A stretch of 64,000 bases of DNA from Streptomyces sp. NBC_01754 (GTDB taxonomy: Bacteria > Actinomycetota > Actinomycetes > Streptomycetales > Streptomycetaceae), in contig NZ_CP109132.1 of the NCBI RefSeq assembly GCF_035918015.1, positions 6,882,001 through 6,946,000 on the forward strand. Reading direction: 5' to 3'. A program made the position numbers and the translations under genes. Every line of letters starts with the position of its first letter. The first letter of the stretch is position 1. The notes under the pieces were generated by a model. It saw only the letters and a list, made by a program, of their open reading frames with translations, was not told the origin of the DNA and made no database searches. Below, in pieces: positions 39,191-47,613 of this stretch.

Positions 39191-40101
39191 CTGACCTGCC
39201 AGTAGCCGGCCGCATCGGTGTAGAAGGTGCCCAGGACGTCCTTGGAGTCCTCGAAGTAGTTGTTGTCCACCCGGGCGCGGGCGCCGGCCCGGGAGTTGAT
39301 GCCCGACTTGCTGAGGCCCACGTAGTGGTTGTTGTAGATGTGGGCGACGCCGCCCCGTAGCAGGGGTGCGCGGGAGTCTATGTTCTCGTACAGGTTGTGG
39401 TGGTAGGTGATGAAGCTGTTCGAGAGGTCACTCTCGCTGGAGCCGACGAGGCCACCGCGGCCGGAATTGCGCAGGATGCTGTAGGACAGCGTCACGTACT
39501 GGGTGTTGGCCTTCAGGTCGAAGAGGCCGTCGAATCCCTCCGACTCACCGCCCGAGGCCTCCAGAGTCGTGTGGTCGACCCAGACGTTTCGGACGTCGCT
39601 CTCCATGCCGATGGCGTCACCGCCGTTGGACGTGGGGGAGCCGGACTTCTTGACGTTCTTGACCGTCACGTTCTGGATGACGATGTTGCTGGACTGGCGG
39701 ATGTGGATGCCGACCTGGTCGAAGACGGCCCCGCTGCCGACCCCGACGAGCGTGACGTTGCTGATCTGCTTGAGCTCGATCACCCCGGCGGCGGTGTTGC
39801 AGCTGCTGCCGGACACCTTGTCCGTGTTGCCGTGGTTGATGGTCCCCTCGACCTGGATGGTGATCGGGGTGCTGCTGGAGGCCCGCCCGCACAGGGCCTC
39901 GTGGATCGCCGTTCCCGTGGTGGCCCGCACCGTCTGTCCGCCGGCGCCACCGGTGGTTCCGCCGTTCTGGGTCGCGTATCCGGTGACGCCGCCGGTCGCT
40001 GCCGACGCCGTCTCGGGCATCGCCATCAGTACGCCGGTCGCGGCGGCGAGGGCCATCGTGGCGCCCGCCGCGCCGAGTCGCAGGGCGACTGGTTTCCTCA
40101 T
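39191..40101 (-). pseudogene. Pectate lyase, 5' part (split by IS110)
   Basis: The first ~303 residues of a family-1 pectate lyase. A signal peptide (KPVALRLGAAGATMALAAAT, cleavage near SASA) is followed by the beta-helix: GVGSGAVFDQVGIHIRQSSN, GMESDVRNVWVDHTTLEASG, SFITYHHNLYENIDSRAP (Ca and catalytic region) and VDNNYFEDSKDVLGTFY. Reading breaks at YWQVS where the IS110 element begins; the frame then stops within the element. Secreted and without its C-terminal part unlikely to work. Confidence 0.9.
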
Positions 40102-40680
40102 GTGCGTATCTCCTCGTTCGTCGTCGTGTGCGGTGCTCTACAGGGCATGGCATGGTCATGGGCATGACAGGTTGAGTCCCGTCGCGGCCTGGCTCCACGG
40201 ATGTGCCGGTGCTCGCCGCGGGGTCGCCGTGGCCGTGCGCCTTCCGTCGTGCCGGTCGTCGTTCCGGGGCGTGCCGGCGTCCTGGGCGAAGCCCTGCCCG
40301 GATCGGTGGCGGCTCGTGCGCGAAGTCACGGGGGGTGGGGGGACTTCGCCTTCACCGGTGCGGGGCCTCAATTCAGAAAGCGCTTTCTCCACGAGAGAAT
40401 AGAGCGCCGATGTGAGGCTGGCAAGGTTCGTGACGTGTGCGGGATGCGCTCGGTCGTGGATGCCGTGGTAGATCGAATCGCCGGTGGGCGCAGTGGGGTT
40501 GGGGGGGGGCGTGGTGTGCCGGCCGGTCCATGTGTGCCACCGGCCCGGGGCGGCGGGCGGCGGCTTCGAATCCCCTGGTGGCAGCGCCGGGTCGGGCTTC
40601 GGCTGGAACGGCGCCCCCTTGGGTGATCGAAATTTCACCGGGTTAGCATATGAGCGCCGCCTAGCTCGAAAGAGACTCCT
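40102..40680. other. Long promoter region, pectate lyase / GAPDH
   Basis: 579 bases between divergent genes, lacking a credible gene. It holds the palindrome at 40375-40388, a 7-bp hairpin (40321-40327 with 40342-40348), a G-run near 40500, and a TAGCAT-like -10 just upstream of the GAPDH gene. Confidence 0.5.
40375..40388. promoter_or_regulatory. LacI-type palindrome upstream of the pectate lyase
   Basis: Perfect 14-bp palindrome AGAAAGCGCTTTCT. The central CG and shape match operators bound by LacI/GalR-family sugar repressors. It lies 274 bases upstream of the pectate lyase start. No LacI-family gene is in the window. Confidence 0.45.
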
Positions 40681-42126
40681 GTGACTGTCAACGACGACTC
40701 GTTCACTGACTGGAAGAACCGCGAGGAGATCGCGGAATCCATGATTCCCCTCATCGGGAACCTCCATCGTGAGCAGGATGTGACGATCCTGCTGCACAGC
40801 CGCTCCTTGGTGAACAAGTCGGTGGTGAGCATCCTCAAGACCCATCGGTTCGCCCGGCAGATCGCCGGTGAGGAGCTCTCGGTCACCGAGACGCTGCCGT
40901 TCCTGAAGGCCCTGACCACCCTCGATCTCGGTCCCTCCCAGATCGACATCGGCATGCTCGCCGCGACCTACCGGGCCGACGAACGCCGTCTGTCCGTCGA
41001 GGAGTTCACCGCCGAGGCCGTCGCCGGGGCCACCGGGGACAACAAGATCGAGCGCCGTGAGGCCCGCGACGTCGTCCTGTACGGCTTCGGCCGCATCGGC
41101 CGCCTCCTGGCCCGCCTGCTCATCGAGAAGGCCGGCTCCGGGAACGGCCTGCGGCTCCGCGCCATCGTCGTCCGTGAGGGCGGTGCCCAGGACATCGTCA
41201 AGCGTGCCTCGCTGCTGCGCCGTGACTCCATCCACGGTCAGTTCCAGGGCACGATCACCGTCGACGAGGCGAGTGGCACGATCGTCGCCAACGGCAACGA
41301 GATCAAGATGATCTACGCCAACGACCCGTCGGAGGTCGACTACACGGCGTACGGCATCAAGGACGCCATCCTCATCGACAACACCGGCCGCTGGCGGGAC
41401 CGCGCCGGTCTCTCGCAGCACCTGCGCCCCGGTGTCGACAAGGTCGTCCTGACCGCGCCCGGCAAGGGGGATGTGCTCAACGTCGTCCACGGGGTGAACC
41501 ACGAGACGATCAAGCCGGACGAGCGGATCCTGTCCTGCGCGTCCTGCACCACCAACGCGATCGTCCCGCCCCTGAAGGCGATGGCGGACGAGTACGGCGT
41601 CCTGCGCGGCCACGTGGAGACCGTGCACTCGTTCACCAACGACCAGAACCTGCTGGACAATTACCACAAGTCCGACCGGCGCGGCCGTTCAGCGCCGCTC
41701 AACATGGTCATCACCGAGACCGGTGCCGCGTCCGCCGTGGCCAAGGCGCTGCCCGAACTGGACGCGCGGATCACCGGCAGCTCGATCCGCGTCCCGGTCC
41801 CGGACGTCTCGATCGCGATCCTCAGTCTGCGCCTCGCGCGCGAGACCACCCGCGACGAGGTCCTGGAGTACCTGCGGAACGTGTCGTTGACCTCGCCGCT
41901 CAAGCGCCAGATCGACTTCACCAACGCCCCCGACGCGGTCTCCAGCGACTTCATCGGCTCGCGTCACGCCTCCATCGTCGACGCGGGCGCCACCAAGGTG
42001 GAGGGCGACGACGCGATCCTCTACCTCTGGTACGACAACGAGTTCGGCTACTCCTGCCAGGTCGTCCGGGTCGTCCAGCACGTCTCCGGCGTCGAGTACC
42101 CGACCTTCCCGGTTCCGGTGGCCTGA
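40681..42126 (+). CDS. Glyceraldehyde-3-phosphate dehydrogenase, long form
   Basis: A 481-residue GAPDH with about 125 extra N-terminal residues (helical, NREEIAESMIPLIGNLHRE and SLVNKSVVSILKTHRFARQI). The Rossmann start is VVLYGFGRIGRLLARLLIE; catalytic Cys289 is in SCASCTTNAIVPP; NEFGYSCQVVRVV closes the domain. This long form is known in several bacteria as a second GAPDH. It converts glyceraldehyde-3-phosphate and phosphate to 1,3-bisphosphoglycerate with NAD(P), direction unknown. GTG 40681 was taken from the frame; the ribosome site is weak. Confidence 0.92.
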   Translation: MTVNDDSFTDWKNREEIAESMIPLIGNLHREQDVTILLHSRSLVNKSVVSILKTHRFARQIAGEELSVTETLPFLKALTTLDLGPSQIDIGMLAATYRADERRLSVEEFTAEAVAGATGDNKIERREARDVVLYGFGRIGRLLARLLIEKAGSGNGLRLRAIVVREGGAQDIVKRASLLRRDSIHGQFQGTITVDEASGTIVANGNEIKMIYANDPSEVDYTAYGIKDAILIDNTGRWRDRAGLSQHLRPGVDKVVLTAPGKGDVLNVVHGVNHETIKPDERILSCASCTTNAIVPPLKAMADEYGVLRGHVETVHSFTNDQNLLDNYHKSDRRGRSAPLNMVITETGAASAVAKALPELDARITGSSIRVPVPDVSIAILSLRLARETTRDEVLEYLRNVSLTSPLKRQIDFTNAPDAVSSDFIGSRHASIVDAGATKVEGDDAILYLWYDNEFGYSCQVVRVVQHVSGVEYPTFPVPVA

Positions 42127-42149
42127 CCCCTCCGGTCCGCGATCCCGAA

Positions 42150-42189
42150 GCGGGCGTACCACCGGAGCTGTCCGGCCTGGTACGCCCGC
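42150..42189. terminator. Bidirectional terminator
   Basis: Perfect 12-bp stem GCGGGCGTACCA/TGGTACGCCCGC, 16-nt loop, in the gap between convergent GAPDH and DUF2510 genes. Confidence 0.75.
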
Positions 42190-42225
42190 CGTGGTGCGTG
42201 TGCGCCCGGGTGTGTACGCGGCGGC

Positions 42226-43128
42226 TCAGGCGCTGCGGCCGGAACCCGAACCGGAACCGGCCGCCTTCTTGACGCCCTTGGTGATGTCGTCCAGCACGGA
42301 GAGCTTCGGCGCCTTGTCGTTGACGTCGAACCCGGAGCGGATGACGACCAGCCGGTCCGAGGCGTGGGGGGAGGGGAAGGCGAGCGACTCGACGTAGCCG
42401 TCGTCGCCGGTCTTCGTCACCACCTTCCAGCGCACCCGGTAGCCCTCCTGACCGGCCACGGTGACGGCCTCGGACTTCAACTGCTCGTGCGAGGTGATTC
42501 CGCCGTAGATCTTCTCGCCGTACGACTCCTCGGCGTTGGTCCGGATGTCGGCCTCCGCCGCGGCCTTCGGCGTCGTCGCGGTGACCTTCAGAGCCACGGC
42601 CGGAGCGGAGAACACCCCGCCGCGGACGCAGCGCTGGCTCGCGTCGCCGGGGCAGGGGTGCTCACCGGTCGTCACATCGGCGCCGACCATGCCGGACCGG
42701 CCGTCCCAACCGTCGGGGACCGGGATGCTGATGCCGCTGGCGAGGTCGGTGGCGTACCCGTCCTCGCCCTGCGGTGTCTCCTGGCCCCACTCTCCCTCGC
42801 CGCCATCACCGTCCTTGCCGTCCCGGCCGCCGTCCGGCGCGCCGGGGCGGTCCGGGGAGCCGGAGGGGGCCGGGCGGGCGGACGAGGTGCCCGGTGCGCC
42901 GCCGGAGGCGTCGGCTCCCAGCAGGTACGCGCCACCGCCGACGGAGGCGAGGAGGACGACACCGGCGGCTATGCCGGCGCCGACGCGTGTCCGGCGGCGC
43001 CGCACCGTGGCGGGAGGAACGCGGAGCTGGTCCGTCCACCGGCTCCCGTCCCACCAGCGTTCCTGAACGGGGCCGATTCCTGAATGTCCGGGGTCTGGGT
43101 GCCATCCGGGCGGGCTCATCTGGGTCAC
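42226..43128 (-). CDS. DUF2510 membrane-anchored protein
   Basis: A ~300-residue protein beginning with a DUF2510 motif (PGWHPDPGHSG and ERWWDGSRWTDQ), then an Arg-rich stretch, one membrane segment (VGAGIAAGVVLLASVGGGAY), a Ser/Pro/Gly-rich linker and an extracytoplasmic domain of ~150 residues (SIPVPDGWDGRSGMVGADV, SFGSPH-type end SLAFPSPHASDRLVVIRSGF). The motif WHPDP...WWDG...WT is found in many actinobacterial membrane proteins and may bind ligands. GTG 43128 and ATG 43119 are both possible. Function unknown. Confidence 0.8.
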   Translation of the reverse strand: MTQMSPPGWHPDPGHSGIGPVQERWWDGSRWTDQLRVPPATVRRRRTRVGAGIAAGVVLLASVGGGAYLLGADASGGAPGTSSARPAPSGSPDRPGAPDGGRDGKDGDGGEGEWGQETPQGEDGYATDLASGISIPVPDGWDGRSGMVGADVTTGEHPCPGDASQRCVRGGVFSAPAVALKVTATTPKAAAEADIRTNAEESYGEKIYGGITSHEQLKSEAVTVAGQEGYRVRWKVVTKTGDDGYVESLAFPSPHASDRLVVIRSGFDVNDKAPKLSVLDDITKGVKKAAGSGSGSGRSA

Positions 43129-43262
43129 GGGAGAACCGTAGGCGCACTCGGTGAGAATCGTATGAAACACACAGCCGGCTCCTGGTCACATCAGGACGCT
43201 CCGGGTGTCCTCACCGGATCCGTCCGACAGGAGGGGTGTCGAGTCGACCCGCACCGGTGCCG

Positions 43263-43310
43263 GGGGCCCGTGCCCGCGCCCGCCGGTTCTCGCGGGCGGG
43301 CGCGGGCCCC
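43263..43310 (-). terminator. Terminator after the two-component operon
   Basis: Imperfect GC-rich stem (arms GGGGCCCG.. and CGGGCCCC with a 2-nt bulge) starting 50 bases after the response-regulator stop. Confidence 0.6.
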
Positions 43311-43359
43311 GCACCCTGCCCGCTCGCGGGCCCTGCCCGCTGAGACCGGCGGGTGCGGC

Positions 43360-44037
43360 TCAGGGTTCGATCAGTCCGGCCCGGATCGCGTACCGGGTGA
43401 GCTCCAAACGGTCCCTGAGGCCCAGTTTCTGGAGCAGGTTGGCCCGGTGGCGCTCGACCGTCTTGACGCTGATCACGAGCATGTCCGCGATCTCCTTCGA
43501 CGAATGCCCCTCGGCGACCAGCTTGAGGATCTCCTCCTCACGCTCGGTGATCGCCCGGGCCGGGACGTCACCGCCCTCCCTGACCCGGTCCAGATAGTTC
43601 CGGATGAGGGCGGTGACCGCGCCCGGGTAGAGGAACGGCTCGTCGCGCATGGCGGACCGGCAGGCCTCGACCAGGTCCCGGTCGGCCACCGACTTCAGGA
43701 CGAACCCGGAGGCTCCCGCCTTCAGCGCCTCGAAGAAGTACTGCTCGTTGTCGTACATGGTCAGCATCAGTATGCGAAGTTCCGGCATGGTCCGGGACAG
43801 CTCCCGGGCCGCCTGGAGGCCCGTCAGCCGCGGCATCGCGATGTCGAGTACGGCCAGGTCCGGCCGCTCGGAACGGGCCATCTCGATGGCCTCGGCCCCG
43901 TCACCCGCCTCGGCGACGACCTGGAGATCGGGTTCGCCGTCGAGGATGAGCCGCACCCCTCGCCGGACCAGGGCGTGGTCGTCGGCGAGCAGGATGCGGG
44001 TCTTCCCGGCGGGGGTGGTGGTCGGCGTGTGGTGCAT
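43360..44037 (-). CDS. NarL/LuxR-type response regulator
   Basis: A 225-residue response regulator: receiver with ADDHALVRRGVRLIL and phospho-acceptor Asp65 (LAVLDIAMP), switch Thr in LMLTMYDNEQY, Lys in GFVLKSVAD, and a LuxR-type DNA-binding C-terminus (ITEREEEILKLVAEGHSSKE, LVISVKTVERHRANLL). It follows the histidine kinase by 2 bases, so this is a cognate pair. Targets unknown. Confidence 0.94.
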   Translation of the reverse strand: MHHTPTTTPAGKTRILLADDHALVRRGVRLILDGEPDLQVVAEAGDGAEAIEMARSERPDLAVLDIAMPRLTGLQAARELSRTMPELRILMLTMYDNEQYFFEALKAGASGFVLKSVADRDLVEACRSAMRDEPFLYPGAVTALIRNYLDRVREGGDVPARAITEREEEILKLVAEGHSSKEIADMLVISVKTVERHRANLLQKLGLRDRLELTRYAIRAGLIEP

Positions 44038-44039
44038 GG

Positions 44040-45014
44040 TCAGGCGCTTCCGTTCTCTGCGGGCACGTCGATGTCGGGTACGGGTACGAGGAGGCGCGTG
44101 TCCGCGCCGCCCGTGGGGCCGGTGCCGAAGGTGAGTCCGGCTCCTACGAGCAGGGCGCGTTCGCGCATGCCGCGCAGCCCCGCGCCCTCGGGGGCGTCAC
44201 CGAAGCCGCGGCCGTTGTCGTGGATGCGCAGCTCCACACCGCCGGGCCCGCGGCGCAGGGAGAGCTCGACCAGGGTGGCCCCGGAATGCCGGACGGTGTT
44301 GGTCAGGCATTCCTGGGCGATGCGGTAGACGACCAGCTCGGCCTGCTGGCCGAGCTGGGGCAGGTCCTTCTCCATGTACCGCCTGATCGTGAGGCCGCGG
44401 GGTGTCGGTGTCTCGGTGGTCAGCGCCGTCAGGGCGCTGACCAGCCCCAGCTCCTCGAGTACACCGGGCCGCAGCCGGCGGGCGATCCGGCGGATCTCGT
44501 CCAGGCTGCCACGGGTGATCTCCTGGACATGGGCCAGCTCCTCGCGCAGCGACTCCGGGGCGTGGCGGGTCACCCGCTTCAGTTCGAGCAGCACGGCGGT
44601 CAGGGTCTGGCCGACCTCGTCGTGCAGTTCCTGTGCGACGCGGCGGCGTTCGGCCTCCTGCGCCGACAGTGCGCGGGCGCTGCTGGTCGCGCGTTCCGCC
44701 TCCAGCCGGTCGAGCATGCTGTTGAACGTCTCGATCAGATCCGCGATCTCCCCGTGCCCGGCGACCTCCGGACGCGGGCGGGGGCTCAGCAGGTCGATGG
44801 TCGTCATCGCCCGGGTCACCCGCTGCAGCGGGGCGAGTCCGAGGCGCAGCAGCAGGGCGTTGGCCCCGAGCATCGCGGCCATGCCGCATGCCAGGATCAG
44901 GGCCTCGGTCAGGACCACCGGGGTCGACACGGTGATCGGGCCGAGCAGGAGCAGGGCACCGGCCGCGACCAGGACCGCGGCGTTGAGCAGAAAGATCCGC
45001 CAGAACAGGGACAA
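44040..45014 (-). CDS. Membrane sensor histidine kinase (HisKA_3)
   Basis: A 324-residue NarX/DesK-type kinase: two adjacent membrane helices (residues ~8-25 and 34-56), a HAMP-like segment (RVTRAMTTIDLLSPRPRP), dimerisation helix with phospho-acceptor His131 (RRVAQELHDEVGQTLTAV) and a HATPase domain (VVYRIAQECLTNTVRHSGAT, IHDNGRGFG, GLRGMRERALLVGAG). The extracellular loop is only a few residues, so it may sense membrane or internal cues. TTG 45014 is preferred for its AAGGAGG ribosome site. Cotranscribed with its regulator. Confidence 0.93.
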   Translation of the reverse strand: MSLFWRIFLLNAAVLVAAGALLLLGPITVSTPVVLTEALILACGMAAMLGANALLLRLGLAPLQRVTRAMTTIDLLSPRPRPEVAGHGEIADLIETFNSMLDRLEAERATSSARALSAQEAERRRVAQELHDEVGQTLTAVLLELKRVTRHAPESLREELAHVQEITRGSLDEIRRIARRLRPGVLEELGLVSALTALTTETPTPRGLTIRRYMEKDLPQLGQQAELVVYRIAQECLTNTVRHSGATLVELSLRRGPGGVELRIHDNGRGFGDAPEGAGLRGMRERALLVGAGLTFGTGPTGGADTRLLVPVPDIDVPAENGSA

Positions 45015-45282
45015 GGCCGCGCGGCCTCCTTCGGATGGGTGTGCGGGTGGTCGGACGGGGGGCGTGCGTGCGGACGGCCGGATGGTTGTGCGGGCGGTCT
45101 GCTGCCTCCACTATGGCCGGTAGGCGCGCCTCCACCCCGACGCACGCCCGCTCGGTGTGCCCGCGTACATGGTCAGCGCCCCCGGAAGTGGGTGCTGACA
45201 CCGATGGTCCGCGACGGGTGTTCCGGAGGAGGATGAGAGTCCGGTGGCCCCCGGCGGTTTCCCGAAGGGAAGGAGAGGCACC

Positions 45283-45582
45283 ATGACCTATCAGGACGAG
45301 AGGCTGCGCGTTCACGAGGACCTGCCCGACCGGGAGGTTCCGGTCGGAGCCGGTTCCACGACCCGTGGCACATCACGCGCCTCACGCCCGCGTCGCAACG
45401 GCCATCTCTGGCTGTGGCTCGTGGCAGGACTGACCGCGCTCGGGGTCGGCATCGCCATCGGTCACGGACTGCTCCTCGCCACCGGTCTCGTCGTGGCGGG
45501 GGCGGCCGCCCAGCTCTTCGATCCGGATCGCCGTCGCGACCGGCGCAGTGGCGGCAGTAGCCGGCATCTGCCCGCACCCTAG
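45283..45582 (+). CDS. Small membrane protein
   Basis: A 99-residue protein with an acidic/basic N-terminus and two short membrane helices (HLWLWLVAGLTALGVGIAIG and LLLATGLVVAGAAAQLF), ending in an Arg-rich tail. AGGAGA precedes ATG 45283. Divergent from the two-component pair. No recognised family; a link with the kinase is possible but unproven. Confidence 0.7.
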   Translation: MTYQDERLRVHEDLPDREVPVGAGSTTRGTSRASRPRRNGHLWLWLVAGLTALGVGIAIGHGLLLATGLVVAGAAAQLFDPDRRRDRRSGGSSRHLPAP

Positions 45583-45702
45583 GGCGCGCGACTCCCCGCC
45601 CAGGGGGACCGGCTCCCCACAGGCTCGGCCACACATCCGCGTCGGCTGCCCGACGGGCCCGGCCAGGCGCCCTGCGCGGCCATGACCGCAGTCCGTCCGG
45701 TC

Positions 45703-45713
45703 TGGTCCGACCA
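45703..45713. promoter_or_regulatory. FadR-type operator upstream of the GntR gene
   Basis: The 11-bp palindrome TGGTCCGACCA (TGGTC-N-GACCA), 57 bases before the regulator start. The same 11 bases lie 22 bases before lutA. The TGGT-N3-ACCA form is the known target shape of FadR/LldR-type GntR regulators. A half-site AGTCGGACC follows at 45731. Confidence 0.65.
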
Positions 45714-45770
45714 CATGACGTGTGTGACATAGTCGGACCCGTGCGTACCGGCCGGACCAGGGAGTAGCGG

Positions 45771-46508
45771 ATGCCCGTCGAGTGGCAGCCCGTGCGGCAG
45801 TCGCGGACCCATGAACTCGTGCTCCAGAGCATCGAGGAGCAGGTGTTCGCCGGAAAGCTCAGGGCGGGTGACCGGCTGCCGCCCGAGCGGGAGCTCGCAC
45901 CCGTCTTCGGGGTGAGCCGTTCCGCCCTGCGGGAGGCACTGCGGGTGCTGGAGACGATCGGTGTGCTGGTAGCCCAGCCGGGCCGGGGCCCGGACGCCGG
46001 TGCGCGGATCGTCCGTAACCCGGACGACGCGCTGGGTCGCCTGCTGCGCCTGCACTTCGCACTCGGCAGCTACAGCCTGCACGACGTACTGGAGGCCCGG
46101 GTGGCGCTGGAGCGCTCCAGCTTCGCCGCCGCGGCGCGGCACGCCGAGCCGGCGGACCTGGACGAGGCGGAGTCGTTGCTGGCCCGCATGGCGCGACCGG
46201 GCATCCGGCCCGAGGAGTTCAACGATCTGGACACCAAGTTCCACGTCCAGATCGCCCACGGTTCCGGTAACGCCCTCACCTCGACGCTGACATCGGCGGT
46301 GCGCGAGTCCGTACGCACGCTGATCCTGCGGGCACTCGAAGAGGTGGACGACTGGGCGGCGACCGTCGACGGACTCAACGCGCAGCACGCGGAGTTGCTG
46401 GAGCTGGTCCGGTCCGGCCGGGGCGAGGCGGCGGCGGACCTGGTGGAGGCTCACATCCGGGGATTCCACGGGGCGCTGGTCGACGAGCCCCGTCCTGGCG
46501 GCGGGTGA
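45771..46508 (+). CDS. GntR/FadR-family regulator of the lut operon
   Basis: A 245-residue FadR-type regulator. The winged helix is HELVLQSIEEQVFAGKLRAG, DRLPPERELAPVFGVSRSAL, REALRVLETIGVL; the FCD effector domain follows with HDVLEARVALERSSFAAAA and DTKFHVQIAHGSGNALTS, including the metal-binding Asp and His. Members such as LldR/LutR respond to L-lactate. The gene is next to lutABC and both promoters share a palindrome, so it probably controls them and itself. A strong terminator follows. Confidence 0.92.
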   Translation: MPVEWQPVRQSRTHELVLQSIEEQVFAGKLRAGDRLPPERELAPVFGVSRSALREALRVLETIGVLVAQPGRGPDAGARIVRNPDDALGRLLRLHFALGSYSLHDVLEARVALERSSFAAAARHAEPADLDEAESLLARMARPGIRPEEFNDLDTKFHVQIAHGSGNALTSTLTSAVRESVRTLILRALEEVDDWAATVDGLNAQHAELLELVRSGRGEAAADLVEAHIRGFHGALVDEPRPGGG

Positions 46509-46523
46509 CCGGAGAGCGGTGAC

Positions 46524-46576
46524 GCCGCATCGTGAGGGGGCCCGGGCGTTGCGCCCGGGCCCCCTCACGATGCGGC
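46524..46576. terminator. Perfect 25-bp hairpin terminator
   Basis: Arms 46524-46548 and 46552-46576 are perfect reverse complements with a 3-nt loop (TTG). Starts 15 bases after the regulator stop. The arms are long and GC-rich; no T-tract. Confidence 0.8.
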
Positions 46577-46719
46577 AGTGCGGCCGGACAGGGGCCGATG
46601 GCCGGGCCGGTTCATCACCTGGCTGAGCGCGAGCTCCGTGGTGACGGTCGCCGACCGCCTCCGGCTCCTGGACGCGCCCCGGTGGCCGGTATCTGGGAGC
46701 GGACAGGGGACGGCGGTGA

Positions 46720-46745
46720 GCACCATCGGTACATGCCGATGGTGC
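46720..46745. repeat. Inverted repeat between regulator and lutA
   Basis: Perfect 10-bp arms GCACCATCGG/CCGATGGTGC with a 6-nt loop. It is about 100 bases before lutA. Whether operator, RNA hairpin or relic is not known. Confidence 0.45.
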
Positions 46746-46812
46746 GTGCGGCACCGGGACGCCCCATCGGACATGCCGGTCGCATGCTTCCTGAAAAGGA
46801 CGGAGGATAGTA

Positions 46813-46823
46813 TGGTCCGACCA
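46813..46823. promoter_or_regulatory. FadR-type operator upstream of lutA
   Basis: Second TGGTCCGACCA palindrome, overlapping a likely -10 (TAGTAT), 22 bases before the lutA ATG. Binding here would block transcription. Confidence 0.65.
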
Positions 46824-46845
46824 AAACGCTGATCGGGGAGGCCCC

Positions 46846-47613
46846 ATGCGCATCGGACTCTTCGCCACCTGTCTGGGAGACACGCTCTTCCCCGAGGCGG
46901 TGAAGTCCACCGCCGTCCTGCTCGCCCGTCTGGGGCACGACGTGGTGTTCCCGCCGGGCCAGACCTGCTGCGGCCAGATGCACGTCAACACCGGCTACCA
47001 GCGCGAACCCGTCCCGCTGGTGCGCAACTTCGCCGAGCAGTTCGGCGACGCGTCGATCGAGGCCGTCGTCATGCCGTCCGGCTCCTGCGCCGGATCGGTC
47101 CGTCACCAGCACGAGATCGTCGCCGAGCGCTACGGCGACGCCGCGCTGCGCGCCGGTGTCGCCACGGTCAAGGCCAAGACCTACGAACTCTCCGAACTCC
47201 TCGTCGACGTCCTCGGCGTCACCGACGTCGGTGCCTACTTCCCGCACCGCGTCACCTACCACCCCACCTGCCACTCCCTGCGGATGCTCCGGGTCGGTGA
47301 CAAGCCGCTGCGACTGCTGCGCGCCGTCGCCGGCATCGACCTCGTCGAGCTTCCCGAGGCGGACGCCTGCTGCGGTTTCGGCGGAACCTTCGCCGTCAAG
47401 AACGCGGAGACGTCCACCGCGATGCTCCAGGACAAGATGCGCAACGTCACGGCCACCGAGGCCCAGGTGTGCACCGCCGGTGACTCCTCCTGCCTGATGC
47501 ACATCGGCGGCGGACTCTCCCGCATCAGGTCCGGTACACGCACGCTGCACCTCGCCCAGATCCTCGGGTCCACCCGCACCGCGCCGTACGCCCTCACGGA
47601 GGCCGCCCGATGA
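46846..47613 (+). CDS. lutA: L-lactate oxidation protein LutA
   Basis: A 255-residue (Fe-S)-oxidoreductase with the two CCG-type cysteine domains: PGQTCCGQMHVNTGY and PEADACCGFGGTFAVKNAET. Together with LutB and LutC it oxidises L-lactate to pyruvate. ATG 46846 has GGGGAGG upstream. The stop overlaps the lutB start (ATGA), so the operon is tightly coupled. Confidence 0.94.
   Translation: MRIGLFATCLGDTLFPEAVKSTAVLLARLGHDVVFPPGQTCCGQMHVNTGYQREPVPLVRNFAEQFGDASIEAVVMPSGSCAGSVRHQHEIVAERYGDAALRAGVATVKAKTYELSELLVDVLGVTDVGAYFPHRVTYHPTCHSLRMLRVGDKPLRLLRAVAGIDLVELPEADACCGFGGTFAVKNAETSTAMLQDKMRNVTATEAQVCTAGDSSCLMHIGGGLSRIRSGTRTLHLAQILGSTRTAPYALTEAAR

Larger units (their letters stand above)
37551..39196 (-). 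mobile_element. IS110-family insertion in the pectate lyase gene
   Basis: A ~1646-bp insertion bounded by the 6-bp sequence CTGACC on both sides (37545-37550 and 39191-39196), one copy belonging to the target. It holds a single DEDD transposase gene. No inverted repeats are expected in this family. The transposase gene has a 234-bp non-coding stretch on its 5' side and a 71-bp one on its 3' side. Confidence 0.9.
46509..46845. other. Gap between the regulator and lutA
   Basis: 337 bases holding the 25-bp hairpin (46524-46576), a 10-bp inverted repeat (46720-46745) and the lutA operator. A frame from 46578 to 46832 has no ribosome site or likeness and was not called. Confidence 0.55.

Noticed and set aside
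46578..46832. An 84-codon frame before lutA
   Set aside because: No ribosome site or likeness, and it covers the inverted repeat and the lutA operator.
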